Positions 27,342-36,397 of a stretch of DNA of 64,000 bases are shown one piece after another. The notes beneath the pieces were generated by a model that was not told the origin of the DNA, searched no databases, and saw only the letters and a list, made by a program, of their open reading frames with translations. This stretch comes from Pedobacter schmidteae (GTDB lineage: Bacteria; Bacteroidota; Bacteroidia; Sphingobacteriales; Sphingobacteriaceae). The stretch lies in NCBI RefSeq assembly GCF_900564155.1, contig NZ_LS999839.1, positions 496,001 to 560,000 of the forward strand, given 5' to 3'. The translations under genes were made by a program, and so were the position numbers. The number at the start of each line of letters is the position of its first letter. Within the stretch, counting starts at the first letter, position 1.

Positions 27342-28035
27342 CTGCTTCTTGTTTCATCCTTTCAAATTCATCCTCATCAATGGCCACAAAGCGCAGCCTG
27401 TTGCCGGCTTTCAACAAAGCCGGAGGTTCTCTTTCTACATCAAATAATTTTAAAGGTGTTTGCCCTATAATTTGCCAGCCTCCCGGTGTTTCAATAGGGT
27501 AAATGCCTGTTTGCGCGCCCGCTATCCCTACCGATCCTGCCGCAATTTTGGTCCTTGGGCTTTCTTTTCTTGGTGTTGCGATGCCCGGATTTAAACCACC
27601 TAAATAAGGGAAGCCCGGGGCAAATCCGATCATATAGACCAGGTATGTTTCAGCCTTATGTAAAGCGATCACTTCCGTTTCGGTAATCCCGGCATGTGCG
27701 GCTACAATGGAAAGATCGGGCCCTTGAGTGCCGCCGTATAAAACGGGAATCTCTATCGTTACTTCAGGTTTTATCGCTTCTTCTTCCAATTCCTCCATCA
27801 TTTCCTGCAGCATCTTTCGGGTAGTCAGCTCATCAATAACCAGCGGATCGTAATATATCGTTACTGTAGTAAATGCGGGGACATATTCAATAAAGCCTTC
27901 AAAAGAGTAATCTTCCAGAAAGCTGCAAATAGCACTGATATGCTGCTGTATATTTTCCGAAATTTCATCCCCCAGTTGCATTACAATGGCGCTATCTCCT
28001 AAAGGGTAATAAGAAATTGGAGTTGAAGCTATCAT
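27331..28035 (-). CDS. pxpB: 5-oxoprolinase subunit PxpB (KipI family)
   Basis: This 234-residue protein is the first gene of the operon. Motifs of the KipI/allophanate-hydrolase subunit 1 family are clear: ISYYPLGDSAIVMQLGDEIS at the N-terminus, VYMIGFAPGFPYLGGL (about 131-146), TPRKESPRTKIAAGSVGIAG, and ETPGGWQIIGQTPLKLFD. With PxpC it forms the part of 5-oxoprolinase that uses ATP. The start is ATG at 28035, about 11 bases downstream of a TAATTTTG box. Downstream genes overlap, so the whole pxpBCA-transporter unit is likely read from this point. Confidence 0.95.
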   Translation of the reverse strand: MIASTPISYYPLGDSAIVMQLGDEISENIQQHISAICSFLEDYSFEGFIEYVPAFTTVTIYYDPLVIDELTTRKMLQEMMEELEEEAIKPEVTIEIPVLYGGTQGPDLSIVAAHAGITETEVIALHKAETYLVYMIGFAPGFPYLGGLNPGIATPRKESPRTKIAAGSVGIAGAQTGIYPIETPGGWQIIGQTPLKLFDVEREPPALLKAGNRLRFVAIDEDEFERMKQEADGD

Positions 28036-28046
28036 AGAGCAATATA

Positions 28047-28054
28047 CAAAATTA
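28047..28054 (-). promoter_or_regulatory. Possible -7 box of the pxp operon
   Basis: On the minus strand the sequence reads TAATTTTG, a full match to TAnnTTTG, 11 bases before the pxpB ATG. No TTTG is seen at the expected -33 distance, so confidence is limited. It would give a very short leader. Confidence 0.4.
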
Positions 28055-28191
28055 CATCAGGGCATGATAGTTATTTTTGTTCCAACCTTTACCCATTTCT
28101 ACAGCTATTGCTAAAATAAATAATTCTGAGTATTCCTGTAGCATTACTCAATCGATATGCGTTTTACCAAAAACCATTTATCGAAATAAAT

Positions 28192-28653
28192 ATGAACATC
28201 AAAACCAAACTGGCCCTGGCCTTACTATTCGTTACTTTACTATTTACTGTTGTTACCGCCTGCAAAAAAGACAAATCGAAAACCCCTGAAGACGCTAGTG
28301 GAATTGTTGGAACCTGGCTGCCCTCGACTGAAATGAATTCTTTTCAAAGACTAGAGTTTGCATCCGGAGGCAAAGTTACCGTTTATATCCAAAACCAGGA
28401 TGGGCAAACCTTAACTGTGTTGTATGGCACCTACGGTATAAAAGCTGATCAACTGAAAGTGAAAATCACCCACCATTGGGAAATGACAGATGGTAAACCT
28501 GGAGTAAAAAAGGCCATAGGACCTTATGAGCTATATGAAAATGGTACTTTTAGCATCAAGGATAATATATTGACATTAAAATACACCATCGCTCCAGCCG
28601 ATGCGCCTATACAAACCGAAGCAAAGTTTACCCGGGCCATCAGAATTGATTAA
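28192..28653 (+). CDS. Small lipocalin-like lipoprotein
   Basis: The 153-residue protein has a lipoprotein signal (MNIKTKLALALLFVTLLF, then TVVTAC at Cys24) and a KKDKSKTPED linker. The mature part begins GIVGTWLPSTEMNSFQRLEF, the GTW motif of lipocalin-like Bacteroidota lipoproteins. Beta strands follow (KVTVYIQNQDG, LYGTYGIKADQLKVKI, GTFSIKDNILTLKYTI). Such proteins are periplasmic or outer-membrane anchored with unknown ligands. The gene stands alone, divergent from the pxp operon, and nothing in the context indicates a role. Confidence 0.72.
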   Translation: MNIKTKLALALLFVTLLFTVVTACKKDKSKTPEDASGIVGTWLPSTEMNSFQRLEFASGGKVTVYIQNQDGQTLTVLYGTYGIKADQLKVKITHHWEMTDGKPGVKKAIGPYELYENGTFSIKDNILTLKYTIAPADAPIQTEAKFTRAIRID

Positions 28654-28770
28654 GCATTAGCATTATTTTATGAAAAGGGGCCGTGCTTACTGGCGAATGT
28701 GCTGTTGCGCAAAAAAACAATGGGCAATAAGGATAAGGACAAACGATAGCGTAGATTCGTGGTAATTGTA

Positions 28771-28956
28771 TCACTTGTTTTTCAAATCCCCTGGCACGCC
28801 GGCAAGAATAAGCCCTCTTTGTACCATAAACGAATCAATCAGTTCCTTGATCGTATCCACAGGTACAGGCTCATAAAACCGGATAATCGTTCCATTGGGT
28901 GCAACAATTTCAACTACGGGCTTCCGATCTTCTATATCGTTCATCTTTACTAACAT
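28771..28956 (-). CDS. Short frame, possibly an IS66 accessory-protein (TnpA) C-terminal relic
   Basis: The 61-residue frame reads MNDIEDRKPVVEIVAPNG, then TIIRFYEPVPVDTIKELIDSF. The pattern of a V-E-I-x-x-P-N-G strand, a second short strand and a helix of the type D-x-I-K-E-L-I resembles the C-terminus of IS66-family accessory proteins common in Bacteroidota. The N-terminal DNA-binding part, tnpB and the tnpC transposase are absent. A plus-strand frame of similar length covers the same bases but is less protein-like. It may be a remnant, a small regulator or non-coding. Confidence 0.35.
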   Translation of the reverse strand: MLVKMNDIEDRKPVVEIVAPNGTIIRFYEPVPVDTIKELIDSFMVQRGLILAGVPGDLKNK

Positions 28957-28982
28957 TTAAGGATTTGCTGCACCCTTGGTGA

Positions 28983-29023
28983 GGATTAGTTGCACTAAAA
29001 GATACCCTTAGTGTAACTAATCC
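28983..29023. repeat. 16-bp inverted repeat downstream of the uptake locus
   Basis: Arms 28983-28998 and 29008-29023 pair over 16 bases with a single G-T pair and a nine-base loop. No T-tract follows on either strand. It is 34 bases past the end of the TlpA-like gene on the minus strand, so it may protect or end that transcript, or be the end of an old element. Confidence 0.55.
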
Positions 29024-29056
29024 GCTTTCAGTCTATATCCACTGCAAGCCCAAACC

Positions 29057-30226
29057 TTACCTGCTACTTTTGCCAAACAGCTCTTCCAGCTTTTGGGCCA
29101 GTTTCTCGCCCCTTAGGTTTTTTGCAATGATCTTTCCCGAAGGATCAATTAAAAAATTTTGTGGAATGGCATTTACAGAATAGAGCCGGGCAGCACCATT
29201 ACCAAAGCCCTGCAGATCTGAAACATGTGTCCATGCACCCAAGTGATCGGCAGCAATGGCCTTTAACCAGGCATCTTTTGCCTTTTCGGTATCCAGGGAA
29301 ACCTGCAGGATGGTAAAATTTTTATCCTTGTACTGTTGATAGCCAGCCACCAGGGCCGGACTTTCACCCCGGCAGGGCGCACACCAGCTGGCCCAAAAAT
29401 CGAGCAATACGTATTTGCCCCTGTAACTGCTTAGGCTAACCATTTTACCCTGCGCATCGGGCTGACTAAAGTCTTTGGCCATTTTCCCAATAGCCGAGTT
29501 TTTAATAATTTCAATCTCGTTTTTAATATCCTTTGCCAGGGGCAAGGCCTTATAAGTACCACTAAATAAATTGTACAAAGAATCGGCCACCTCCGGACTA
29601 TACGCAAATGATTTCAGAATATTTTGAAACGTGAGCAAAGCTACTGGCGAACGCTGGGCATAATCGATTATAAATTGTTTTTTCGCCCTAAAATATTTCA
29701 TTAAAATTTTTCCGTAAAGTGTCGACAATTGCGCATAGGCAACAGAATCTTTTTTCTTATCCAGTTTTTTCATCTCGGCCGACAAAGGCTGAGATTCCTT
29801 CAAATTTTCCTTTTGAAGCCTCAGGTAATCCTGATAGGAGGCCTCATATACACTTCCTGAAGTACTGAAATCGTTAAAAAGGCTGCCCGTTTTAATCTGG
29901 GTTTGCCCGGGCATCAAATAGATTTTAAATGAATCGCTAAGCAAAGGATAACCTTTTATAAATTTTGATACCCTGCTGATCCGGACTTCAACAGGCTCGT
30001 TTAGTTCTCCCTTAAAAACAACCTGATTAGATACAACCCTGGCACTATCGTAAAATTGCTTTAAAACTCCATTTTCAAAACCGCGGTAGCTGATGTATAC
30101 CATTTCGGGTTTAGCGCTCAATGCATTTAAATCGACATTAAGCTGGTAGCTACCCGATAATTTTGTTTGTGCATGGCTGCTTATTCCTACAAAAAGCAGG
30201 AGCGCCATAAATATATTTTTCTTCAT
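29057..30226 (-). CDS. TlpA/AhpC-type thioredoxin protein with DUF4369-like N-terminus
   Basis: This is a 389-residue exported protein with a signal peptide (MKKNIFMALLLFVGISSHAQ). The N-terminal half (about 20-130) is a beta-rich DUF4369-type domain, then a helical linker (about 135-245). The C-terminal thioredoxin domain contains FSQPDAQGKMVSLSSYRGKYVLLDFWASWCAPCR; the redox motif is WCAPC, near residue 281. The conserved cis-Pro region is AIPQNFLIDPSGKI. TlpA-like proteins keep periplasmic thiols reduced. Last genes of SusCD loci of this kind are frequent in Pedobacter. The redox partner could be an imported cysteine- or metal-containing substrate, but that is speculative. It is 27 bases downstream of susD. 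Confidence 0.92.
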   Translation of the reverse strand: MKKNIFMALLLFVGISSHAQTKLSGSYQLNVDLNALSAKPEMVYISYRGFENGVLKQFYDSARVVSNQVVFKGELNEPVEVRISRVSKFIKGYPLLSDSFKIYLMPGQTQIKTGSLFNDFSTSGSVYEASYQDYLRLQKENLKESQPLSAEMKKLDKKKDSVAYAQLSTLYGKILMKYFRAKKQFIIDYAQRSPVALLTFQNILKSFAYSPEVADSLYNLFSGTYKALPLAKDIKNEIEIIKNSAIGKMAKDFSQPDAQGKMVSLSSYRGKYVLLDFWASWCAPCRGESPALVAGYQQYKDKNFTILQVSLDTEKAKDAWLKAIAADHLGAWTHVSDLQGFGNGAARLYSVNAIPQNFLIDPSGKIIAKNLRGEKLAQKLEELFGKSSR

Positions 30227-30253
30227 GATCTTAATAAATTTGACTTGGATGGA

Positions 30254-31615
30254 TTATTTGTAGCCATCGTTTTGCACCAGATTTTGGTTTTTATTCATCT
30301 CCACCAATGGAATTGGGAACAAGGCCGCATCCGGCTTCCACACGCCTGGTTTTACTGCGCCCAAAACGGCATCAATGGTTCCCGTCCGTTTCAAATCGTA
30401 AAAACGATTGCCCCATTCGGTAAACAGCTCCAGTTGCCGCTCTTTTGCTACCGCCTGTAGCAACAGCTCCTTATCCAGGGTTGTTACTTTTGATGCGGTA
30501 GCGCGGTCTCTCAACGCATTCAGGTCGTCCTGAGCAGGCTGAACTTTTCCTTGCCGGGCACAGGCCTCGGCATGAATCAGGTACATTTCGCCCAGGCGCA
30601 ATACCGCGTCATATTCCAGGTTCCCTTTGGTCGATTTGTATTTGGCGGGGTACGGATATCCTGCAGAACTGGAAATCCAGGCGCTCCGGCGCAAATCTTT
30701 TGTCTCAAAAGCATTATATAAATTACTGCGGATGGCATACCTGGGTATAGCCCCGGCACTGGTTACAAAGTTGGTTACAATTGACGCATATCCTTTCACT
30801 CTTGAGTCAAACTGCCAGATCGCTTCGGTACTTGCCGTCAAAAAAACTTTTGAAGGCTCCAGCAACTGAAAGTTCTTCTTGTCGGCCATAACAATCGCAG
30901 CCTGCACCTCGGCATTAGCCCAATCGCCCAGATACAGGTATACCTTGGCCAGCATAGCAATAGCGGCATATTTATTTACCCTCACCCGTTCGCCCCCGGG
31001 ATAATCAAAAGACAATCCGGCAACCGCGTCCTTCAAATCATTCACTATAGATTGATAAACTTCAGCTACCGGTGTTTGTGCCTGCAAGGTACTGATAGTT
31101 GGGTCGGTTGTTTTGATATAAGGAATATGACCAAACATATTTACCAGATGAAAATGGCAAAACGCCCGTATAAACTTAGCTTCCCCTAAAGTCTTTTGCC
31201 TAAGTGTTGGGGTAATGCTGGTACTGGCTGTTGCCCCTTCTATAACAGCATTGGCTCTGTAAATTGCCGCGTATGAAACTGACCACATCGAACCCACATT
31301 GCCGTCGGTAATCAACAGCGAATTGGTCTCAAAAAAGTTGCTACCTCCGGCACTAACCAGCTCATCAGCATAAAGTGCGTTCAAATAACCAATTCCGCCA
31401 CCAAAAGGGGCTCCGGCATTAGTCGCATTGTACATGGTACTGTAAAGGCCCGCCAGTGCCGACTCGGTATTGGAAGAATCGGCATAAACCACTCCTGGAT
31501 CAAGGCTGCGCTTGGGCGGCCCCACGTCAACCAGCTTGTCGCAACTTGTAGCCGAAAGCAGGTACATCAGCACCACTATCGAAAAAATAAAATATCTCTG
31601 TTTCATCTTTATCAT
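30254..31615 (-). CDS. SusD/RagB-family lipoprotein (second locus)
   Basis: The 453-residue protein has a lipoprotein signal ending LLSATSC with Cys25, followed by DKLVDVGPP. Family signatures include the N-terminal block GALAGLYSTMYNAT-type helices, AKFIRAFCHFHLVNMFGHIPYI, KYAAIAMLAKVYLYLGDWANA and, near the end, LRLGEMYLIHAEACARQGK and ELFTEWGNRFYDLKRTG. It is the surface lid partner of the SusC encoded directly upstream, with three bases between the genes. The ATG at 31606 (Met4) is an equally good start. The substrate is unknown. Confidence 0.95.
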   Translation of the reverse strand: MIKMKQRYFIFSIVVLMYLLSATSCDKLVDVGPPKRSLDPGVVYADSSNTESALAGLYSTMYNATNAGAPFGGGIGYLNALYADELVSAGGSNFFETNSLLITDGNVGSMWSVSYAAIYRANAVIEGATASTSITPTLRQKTLGEAKFIRAFCHFHLVNMFGHIPYIKTTDPTISTLQAQTPVAEVYQSIVNDLKDAVAGLSFDYPGGERVRVNKYAAIAMLAKVYLYLGDWANAEVQAAIVMADKKNFQLLEPSKVFLTASTEAIWQFDSRVKGYASIVTNFVTSAGAIPRYAIRSNLYNAFETKDLRRSAWISSSAGYPYPAKYKSTKGNLEYDAVLRLGEMYLIHAEACARQGKVQPAQDDLNALRDRATASKVTTLDKELLLQAVAKERQLELFTEWGNRFYDLKRTGTIDAVLGAVKPGVWKPDAALFPIPLVEMNKNQNLVQNDGYK

Positions 31616-31618
31616 ATT

Positions 31619-34600
31619 TTAGAATGAAGCTTGTAAACCAACAGTAATTAATTTTAGCGGCGGCATATTTACCCCCATCGTTTCGGGATCTAAACCGTTG
31701 TAATTGGTAATGGTGAGCAGGTTTTGTGCCCGCACATAGAGGTTAGCCGTGTTTACTTTTACCGGTTTAAGCCAGCTTTTTGGAAAACTATAGCCAAGCG
31801 ATATATTTTTAAGCCGGATAAAAGAGGCGTCACTAAAGCCCCTGTCTGACAGTTTGAAAGCACTTAAGTAGGCTTTAGACGCATCCGAGTTACTTACAGT
31901 ACTGTAAATAAAAGGATAATCTAATATGCTGGCCGCAAAGTTTGAGTTGGCACCGGGGTAAAGCGCCAGTTCACGATAGATATTTGCGCCGTCTTTTTTC
32001 ACAAACTGAAACAAAAAATCGAGCTGAAAACCCTTATAACTAAATGAGTTGTTGATACCTCCATAAAATTTAGGATCGGAATTGCCCAGTACCACATAAT
32101 CACCCCTTCCGTTCTCTGAAAGTCCGGTGGTAATTTTACCATCGTTATTCACATCTTTTACGGTAGGCAAGCCATTCTCAAATCCGGTATAAATGTATCC
32201 GGTCAGCAGGTTCAGCGATTTACCAATCACCATGCTCGTCACAAATGTGGTATTTTCTAATCCAGGGTAATCCAGCAATTTGTTTTCAGGCAGGGTAAAA
32301 TTGATCGAGGTTCGCCAGCTGAAATCCTTGCGATTCAAATTATGGGTGCTCAGTTCCAGCTCAAGCCCCTTATTCCCTATTTTGATACCCGGTAAATTAC
32401 CCAGATAACCTGCAAACCCCGATTGTGAAGCAATTGGCAAGTTATTCATCAGCAGGTTATTGGTTTGGTTGCGAAAGTAGGATGCGTTCAACAAAATCCG
32501 TTCGTTAAAAAATCCAAGATCCAGACTCAGGTTAAACTTTTTGGTTGTTTCCCAACTATAGTTAGCGGGATTGGCAAGCCGCGGTATGTAGATTCCATTA
32601 ACCCCTCCATATGCTGTGGCCGTACTGGTATAGGGTGCAACATATCCATAATCGCTAACCTGATCGTTTCCGATGCTACCATAACTGGAACGCAGTTTTC
32701 CGAAACTGAACCACGACCACTGCCGGTTCTTAAAAAATTGTTCTTCCGAAAATATCCATGCTGCCCCAATACTGCCAAACTTTCCATACCGGTACCCGGG
32801 CGGAAATTTAGAAGAACCATCTATCCTGTAACTGGCATTGAGGATGTATTTTTTATCCCAATTGTAATTTAGGCGACCAAAAAAAGAGTCATATTTACTC
32901 TCTGCCTCACCATTCGCTTTCAGCGAAATGGCAATACTACCCAAATCATTGTATAGGGCATCTGTAGTAATGCTTCCCGTGATAAAGTAAGGTTGCACAC
33001 TGTGGGTATATTGATAAGTACCACCAATCAGGGCCTCTAGTCGGCCCTTGCCCAGCGTACGGTTATAAGTAAGCTGTGGCTCTATCTGGTAAAGTTCATT
33101 AGTAGTGCTGGACATGGTAGTGCCGCCAGTGGCCGAATTGGCTAAGGCCGGATTTTTACTGCTGCGCAGCGTAGCCACCAGGTCATCAACCGTGAAACGG
33201 TTATAGCCCAGGTCGGCTTTTAAATTTAAGCCCTTAATCAATTCGTAGCTAAGGCCAACATTGGAAAGCAGATTAAAGACAGTATGGTTATAAATGTTAC
33301 GAAAAGGTGCTACAGGATTGTTATATCCTGTTTGCCAGTTTAGCGAACCATCGGCATTGTAAACCGGCAAATTTGGCGGCAGGTCAAATACATTCACCAA
33401 TGAGGCAGCAGGCAATTCACTCTCATCTCTGTTGATACTTGCGTTGGCGTTAAACCTGAATTTCTGGTTGCTGCTATGGTGCTGCACATTAAACCTGCCT
33501 TGCACTTTTACCTGCGAAAAATTGCTCATGACAACAGGAGTTTCTCTTCTGAAATTACCGGCAACCAGAAACTGGGTATTTTGCTCGCCACCCGAAACGG
33601 TAAGATTGGCATTGGTAAAACGGCCTGTTTTCAGGATCAGTTCCTGCATATCTGTATCCCCTCCATTATTAAACACCATCAGATCAGGTGCGTTTAATGC
33701 AGTTGGTGTAATCTTATCATTGGCAAAAGCCTGGGTCCGCATGTTTAAATATTGCTGGGCATTGAGCATGGGTAGTGTCCGCACTACCTTACTGGCGCCA
33801 CTATATACCTCTGCATCTATTTTGGTTTTACCTTTTTTACCTGTTTTTGTGGTAATTAACACCACACCATTTGCAGCCCTGGAGCCATAAATTGCCGTAG
33901 CATCGGCATCCTTCAATATACTGACACTCTCGATATCGTTGGGCGATAAACTATTTAAAGGACTAAAACCTTCGGTTCCTACAATTGATGGGGCAGCAGC
34001 AATGGCACCTACCGTCCGCTCTACCGGCTTGCTGCCGAATGGAACCCCGTCGATGATATAAAGTGGAAGCTTGCCTGCAGCAATAGAGTTTTGTCCTTGT
34101 ATCACAATGTTAAAATTCGCTCCAGAGGTACCACTACCTTCGGTAATAAAAACACCACTCATCCTTCCGGCCAAAGCAAGTATGGGATTGGTGATGGGTT
34201 GTTTCTCAATCACATCGCCTTTTATAGTGCTGATGTTGCCCGTACCAAATCTCTTATTGGTTAAGCCATAACCCTGTACCTGCACCTCGTCCAGCTCCGA
34301 ATTGATCGGCTCCAGCACTATGGCACCAAGATTCCCTTTAGCAGAAACCGTGCGCGTTTGGTAGCCCAGATAGGAAATAGACAATATGGCATCATCGGAA
34401 ACCGACTGCAAATTGAACTCTCCGTTTGCATTCGAGATGGTTCTTCGGGCTGGCTTACTATTGTTAACCGTAATGGTTGCCCCCGGCAAGGGCATGCCTC
34501 CAGCATCCACAATACGGCCCTTAACATCTATTTCTTTAAAAACATTGACCAGCCTGTCCACCAAGCTCAACTCTTTTTCTGCAATAAGAATTGTTTTATC

Positions 34601-34972
34601 CTCAATGGTAAAAGTTAAAGGCTGTGCTTTAAAAACAATATCCAGTGCATCTTTAACAGAGACATTTTTTACGTTTACATCAATTGGCTTTACTTTAAAC
34701 AACAGCTTGCGATCCAGCACCATATCGTAACCACTTTGTTCACGTATGGATTTCAGGATCTCTTCCAGCGAAGCCTTCCGCTCGTTGAGTGTAACCCGCT
34801 GGGCAAGTGTTGATGCACTAACCTGCATCAGTGTAGCTATCAGTATTACGGTGGTTAATCGCATAATCAGCAGTATTTTTCGGACATAACCTTGCGGCAT
34901 GCCCATTTTGGTAGCATATTTTTTATACATTTGTTTAGGTTTGGTTCTGTTCGCTTTGCTTAACATTTCCAA
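31619..34972 (-). CDS. SusC/RagA TonB-dependent transporter with STN signalling domain
   Basis: This is a complete protein of 1117 residues. A basic N-terminus is followed by a hydrophobic export segment (about 34-55). Next come a secretin/TonB N-terminal (STN) domain (about 60-130), a carboxypeptidase-regulatory-like beta domain (about 145-225, GRIVDAGGMPLPGATI), the plug (about 240-375, with VLITTKTGKKGKTKID), and a 22-strand barrel ending ITVGLQASF. The STN domain lets the transporter signal through FecR to an ECF sigma factor. Both are encoded directly upstream, so the locus is a typical trans-envelope regulated uptake system. The protein starts 135 bases after the fecR stop. The ligand cannot be deduced. 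Confidence 0.96.
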   Translation of the reverse strand: MEMLSKANRTKPKQMYKKYATKMGMPQGYVRKILLIMRLTTVILIATLMQVSASTLAQRVTLNERKASLEEILKSIREQSGYDMVLDRKLLFKVKPIDVNVKNVSVKDALDIVFKAQPLTFTIEDKTILIAEKELSLVDRLVNVFKEIDVKGRIVDAGGMPLPGATITVNNSKPARRTISNANGEFNLQSVSDDAILSISYLGYQTRTVSAKGNLGAIVLEPINSELDEVQVQGYGLTNKRFGTGNISTIKGDVIEKQPITNPILALAGRMSGVFITEGSGTSGANFNIVIQGQNSIAAGKLPLYIIDGVPFGSKPVERTVGAIAAAPSIVGTEGFSPLNSLSPNDIESVSILKDADATAIYGSRAANGVVLITTKTGKKGKTKIDAEVYSGASKVVRTLPMLNAQQYLNMRTQAFANDKITPTALNAPDLMVFNNGGDTDMQELILKTGRFTNANLTVSGGEQNTQFLVAGNFRRETPVVMSNFSQVKVQGRFNVQHHSSNQKFRFNANASINRDESELPAASLVNVFDLPPNLPVYNADGSLNWQTGYNNPVAPFRNIYNHTVFNLLSNVGLSYELIKGLNLKADLGYNRFTVDDLVATLRSSKNPALANSATGGTTMSSTTNELYQIEPQLTYNRTLGKGRLEALIGGTYQYTHSVQPYFITGSITTDALYNDLGSIAISLKANGEAESKYDSFFGRLNYNWDKKYILNASYRIDGSSKFPPGYRYGKFGSIGAAWIFSEEQFFKNRQWSWFSFGKLRSSYGSIGNDQVSDYGYVAPYTSTATAYGGVNGIYIPRLANPANYSWETTKKFNLSLDLGFFNERILLNASYFRNQTNNLLMNNLPIASQSGFAGYLGNLPGIKIGNKGLELELSTHNLNRKDFSWRTSINFTLPENKLLDYPGLENTTFVTSMVIGKSLNLLTGYIYTGFENGLPTVKDVNNDGKITTGLSENGRGDYVVLGNSDPKFYGGINNSFSYKGFQLDFLFQFVKKDGANIYRELALYPGANSNFAASILDYPFIYSTVSNSDASKAYLSAFKLSDRGFSDASFIRLKNISLGYSFPKSWLKPVKVNTANLYVRAQNLLTITNYNGLDPETMGVNMPPLKLITVGLQASF

Positions 34973-35107
34973 GGTGCGTGGGCATTGCGAGGTTTATAAC
35001 ATTTTATAAAATCAGTCTGAACATAAGTCATCCGGCAACAGCCAGGTGACTTTTTTAGTTTTCATTTCTACTGAGGAAAGAAGCTGTGAAAAACGCCAGG
35101 CTCTTGA

Positions 35108-36331
35108 TCAGTTCTTGACGAAGACCCTCCTTCCTTCCACAATAAAGTGAACTTTTTTAGTGGATGCAATCATTTTCAGTACAGCAGAGAGCTCTTTTTT
35201 CCTGGAAACCCAGCCCACCAACTCCAGATCTTTTGGCGCAGAGGCCTCATAAATGACCTCAACATTATACCAGCGCGCAATCTTTTTCATAGCTGACTGT
35301 AGGTTATCGCCTTTAAATTCAAAATCGCCGTTTTTCCAGGCCATCACAGCGTTTACATCAACCTGCTTCACTAACATTCTCTCATGACCAGCCAATACAG
35401 ATTGTTGACCGGGCTTTAACACGACTTCTTCTGTCGTTGCCGCCTCTGAAAAAGTTTTTTTCACCCGCACAGCACCTTCCAGTAACGTAGTTTTAATACT
35501 CGCCTCATCTTCATAAGCACTGATGTTAAAATGTGTGCCCAACACTTCTACCTGTTGGCCTTTACTAATCACCACAAATGGCATCCTTACCGCTTTGTCC
35601 CCATCATTTAATTTCTTCATCGTGATTTTGGCCACTTCAAAATATCCTTCACCAATTAGTTCAACCTTACGGCTGCTACCAGGAAACCGGGCGGGGAATT
35701 TCAGGATGGAAGCCGCATTAAGCCACACACGGGTACCATCTGGGAGCGTAACCTGGTACTGCCCTCCACGTGGAGTGGTCGCGGTTAGGAAGGCCTGCAC
35801 ACCTACAGGCGGAATTCCGCTTCCTCCCTTATGCGACTTAATGTGACTTCCATCATTATATTTTAAACCCGAGGTTTCCACAACTACCCCGGTTTGTACA
35901 TCGCTTAACTGCACAATCTGACCATCTGACAAAGTAAGTGTTGCACTGTTGGTGCCTGGTTTGATACCGGTCAGATCTCCTGAAACAGATTCGGAACGAA
36001 GACCTGCAGCAGGATTATATGCCTCATAAAAATAGAACCCGGCACCTAGCGCCATAACAATAGATGCCGCCACGGCAATACGTAACCAAAGCTTTTTAAC
36101 CGGAGTATCTTTTTCTGTTGGGCGAACACTTTGCATGCCTTGCCTTAATTTTTCAAACATCCTGGCTTTGATAGCTTCTACACGGTCCGAATCCTCCGGA
36201 AGCTCCAGCAGTTCATCATCAAAGCTGTTTTCCCAGCTATCCAGATCTCGTTGTTCAGCTTCAGTAAGCGTCCCTTTTTTCCATTTAGAGGCCAGTTGCT
36301 GCAAATATTGACGGTCGTATTTTTGCTCCAT
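35108..36331 (-). CDS. FecR-type anti-sigma factor
   Basis: The 407-residue protein has a cytoplasmic N-terminal anti-sigma segment (about 1-80, helical, with KKGTLTEAEQRDLDSW), one membrane helix (about 83-103, IAVAASIVMALGAGFYFY), a periplasmic FecR domain (about 170-295, TTPRGGQYQVTLPDGTRVWLNAAS and ALEGEGYFEV-like strands) and a C-terminal DUF4974 domain (about 335-405) expected to contact the STN domain of SusC. It sequesters the sigma factor encoded upstream until the transporter is occupied. It is 66 bases downstream of the sigma gene. Confidence 0.95.
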   Translation of the reverse strand: MEQKYDRQYLQQLASKWKKGTLTEAEQRDLDSWENSFDDELLELPEDSDRVEAIKARMFEKLRQGMQSVRPTEKDTPVKKLWLRIAVAASIVMALGAGFYFYEAYNPAAGLRSESVSGDLTGIKPGTNSATLTLSDGQIVQLSDVQTGVVVETSGLKYNDGSHIKSHKGGSGIPPVGVQAFLTATTPRGGQYQVTLPDGTRVWLNAASILKFPARFPGSSRKVELIGEGYFEVAKITMKKLNDGDKAVRMPFVVISKGQQVEVLGTHFNISAYEDEASIKTTLLEGAVRVKKTFSEAATTEEVVLKPGQQSVLAGHERMLVKQVDVNAVMAWKNGDFEFKGDNLQSAMKKIARWYNVEVIYEASAPKDLELVGWVSRKKELSAVLKMIASTKKVHFIVEGRRVFVKN

Positions 36332-36397
36332 TTAAGAAGTTGATTTCTTATATAGACGGAATATTGAACCCTATCCCTATATGGAAAATGAATTATT

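Larger units (their letters stand above)
28654..29056. other. 403-base gene-poor interval
   Basis: This lies between the lipocalin-like gene and the TlpA-like gene. It holds a single short minus-strand frame (28771-28956) and a 16-base-pair hairpin (28983-29023). The first 100 bases show no frame, promoter match or repeat that I could recognise. The base sequence looks like decayed mobile or regulatory DNA. Confidence 0.5.

Noticed and set aside
28759..28953. A 64-residue plus-strand frame
   Set aside because: It covers the same bases as the minus-strand IS66-like frame and has no recognisable pattern or clear start context.
32465..33890. Plus-strand frames of 135 and 152 residues within susC
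   Set aside because: Both are antisense to a well-supported SusC barrel and show no protein-like motifs.
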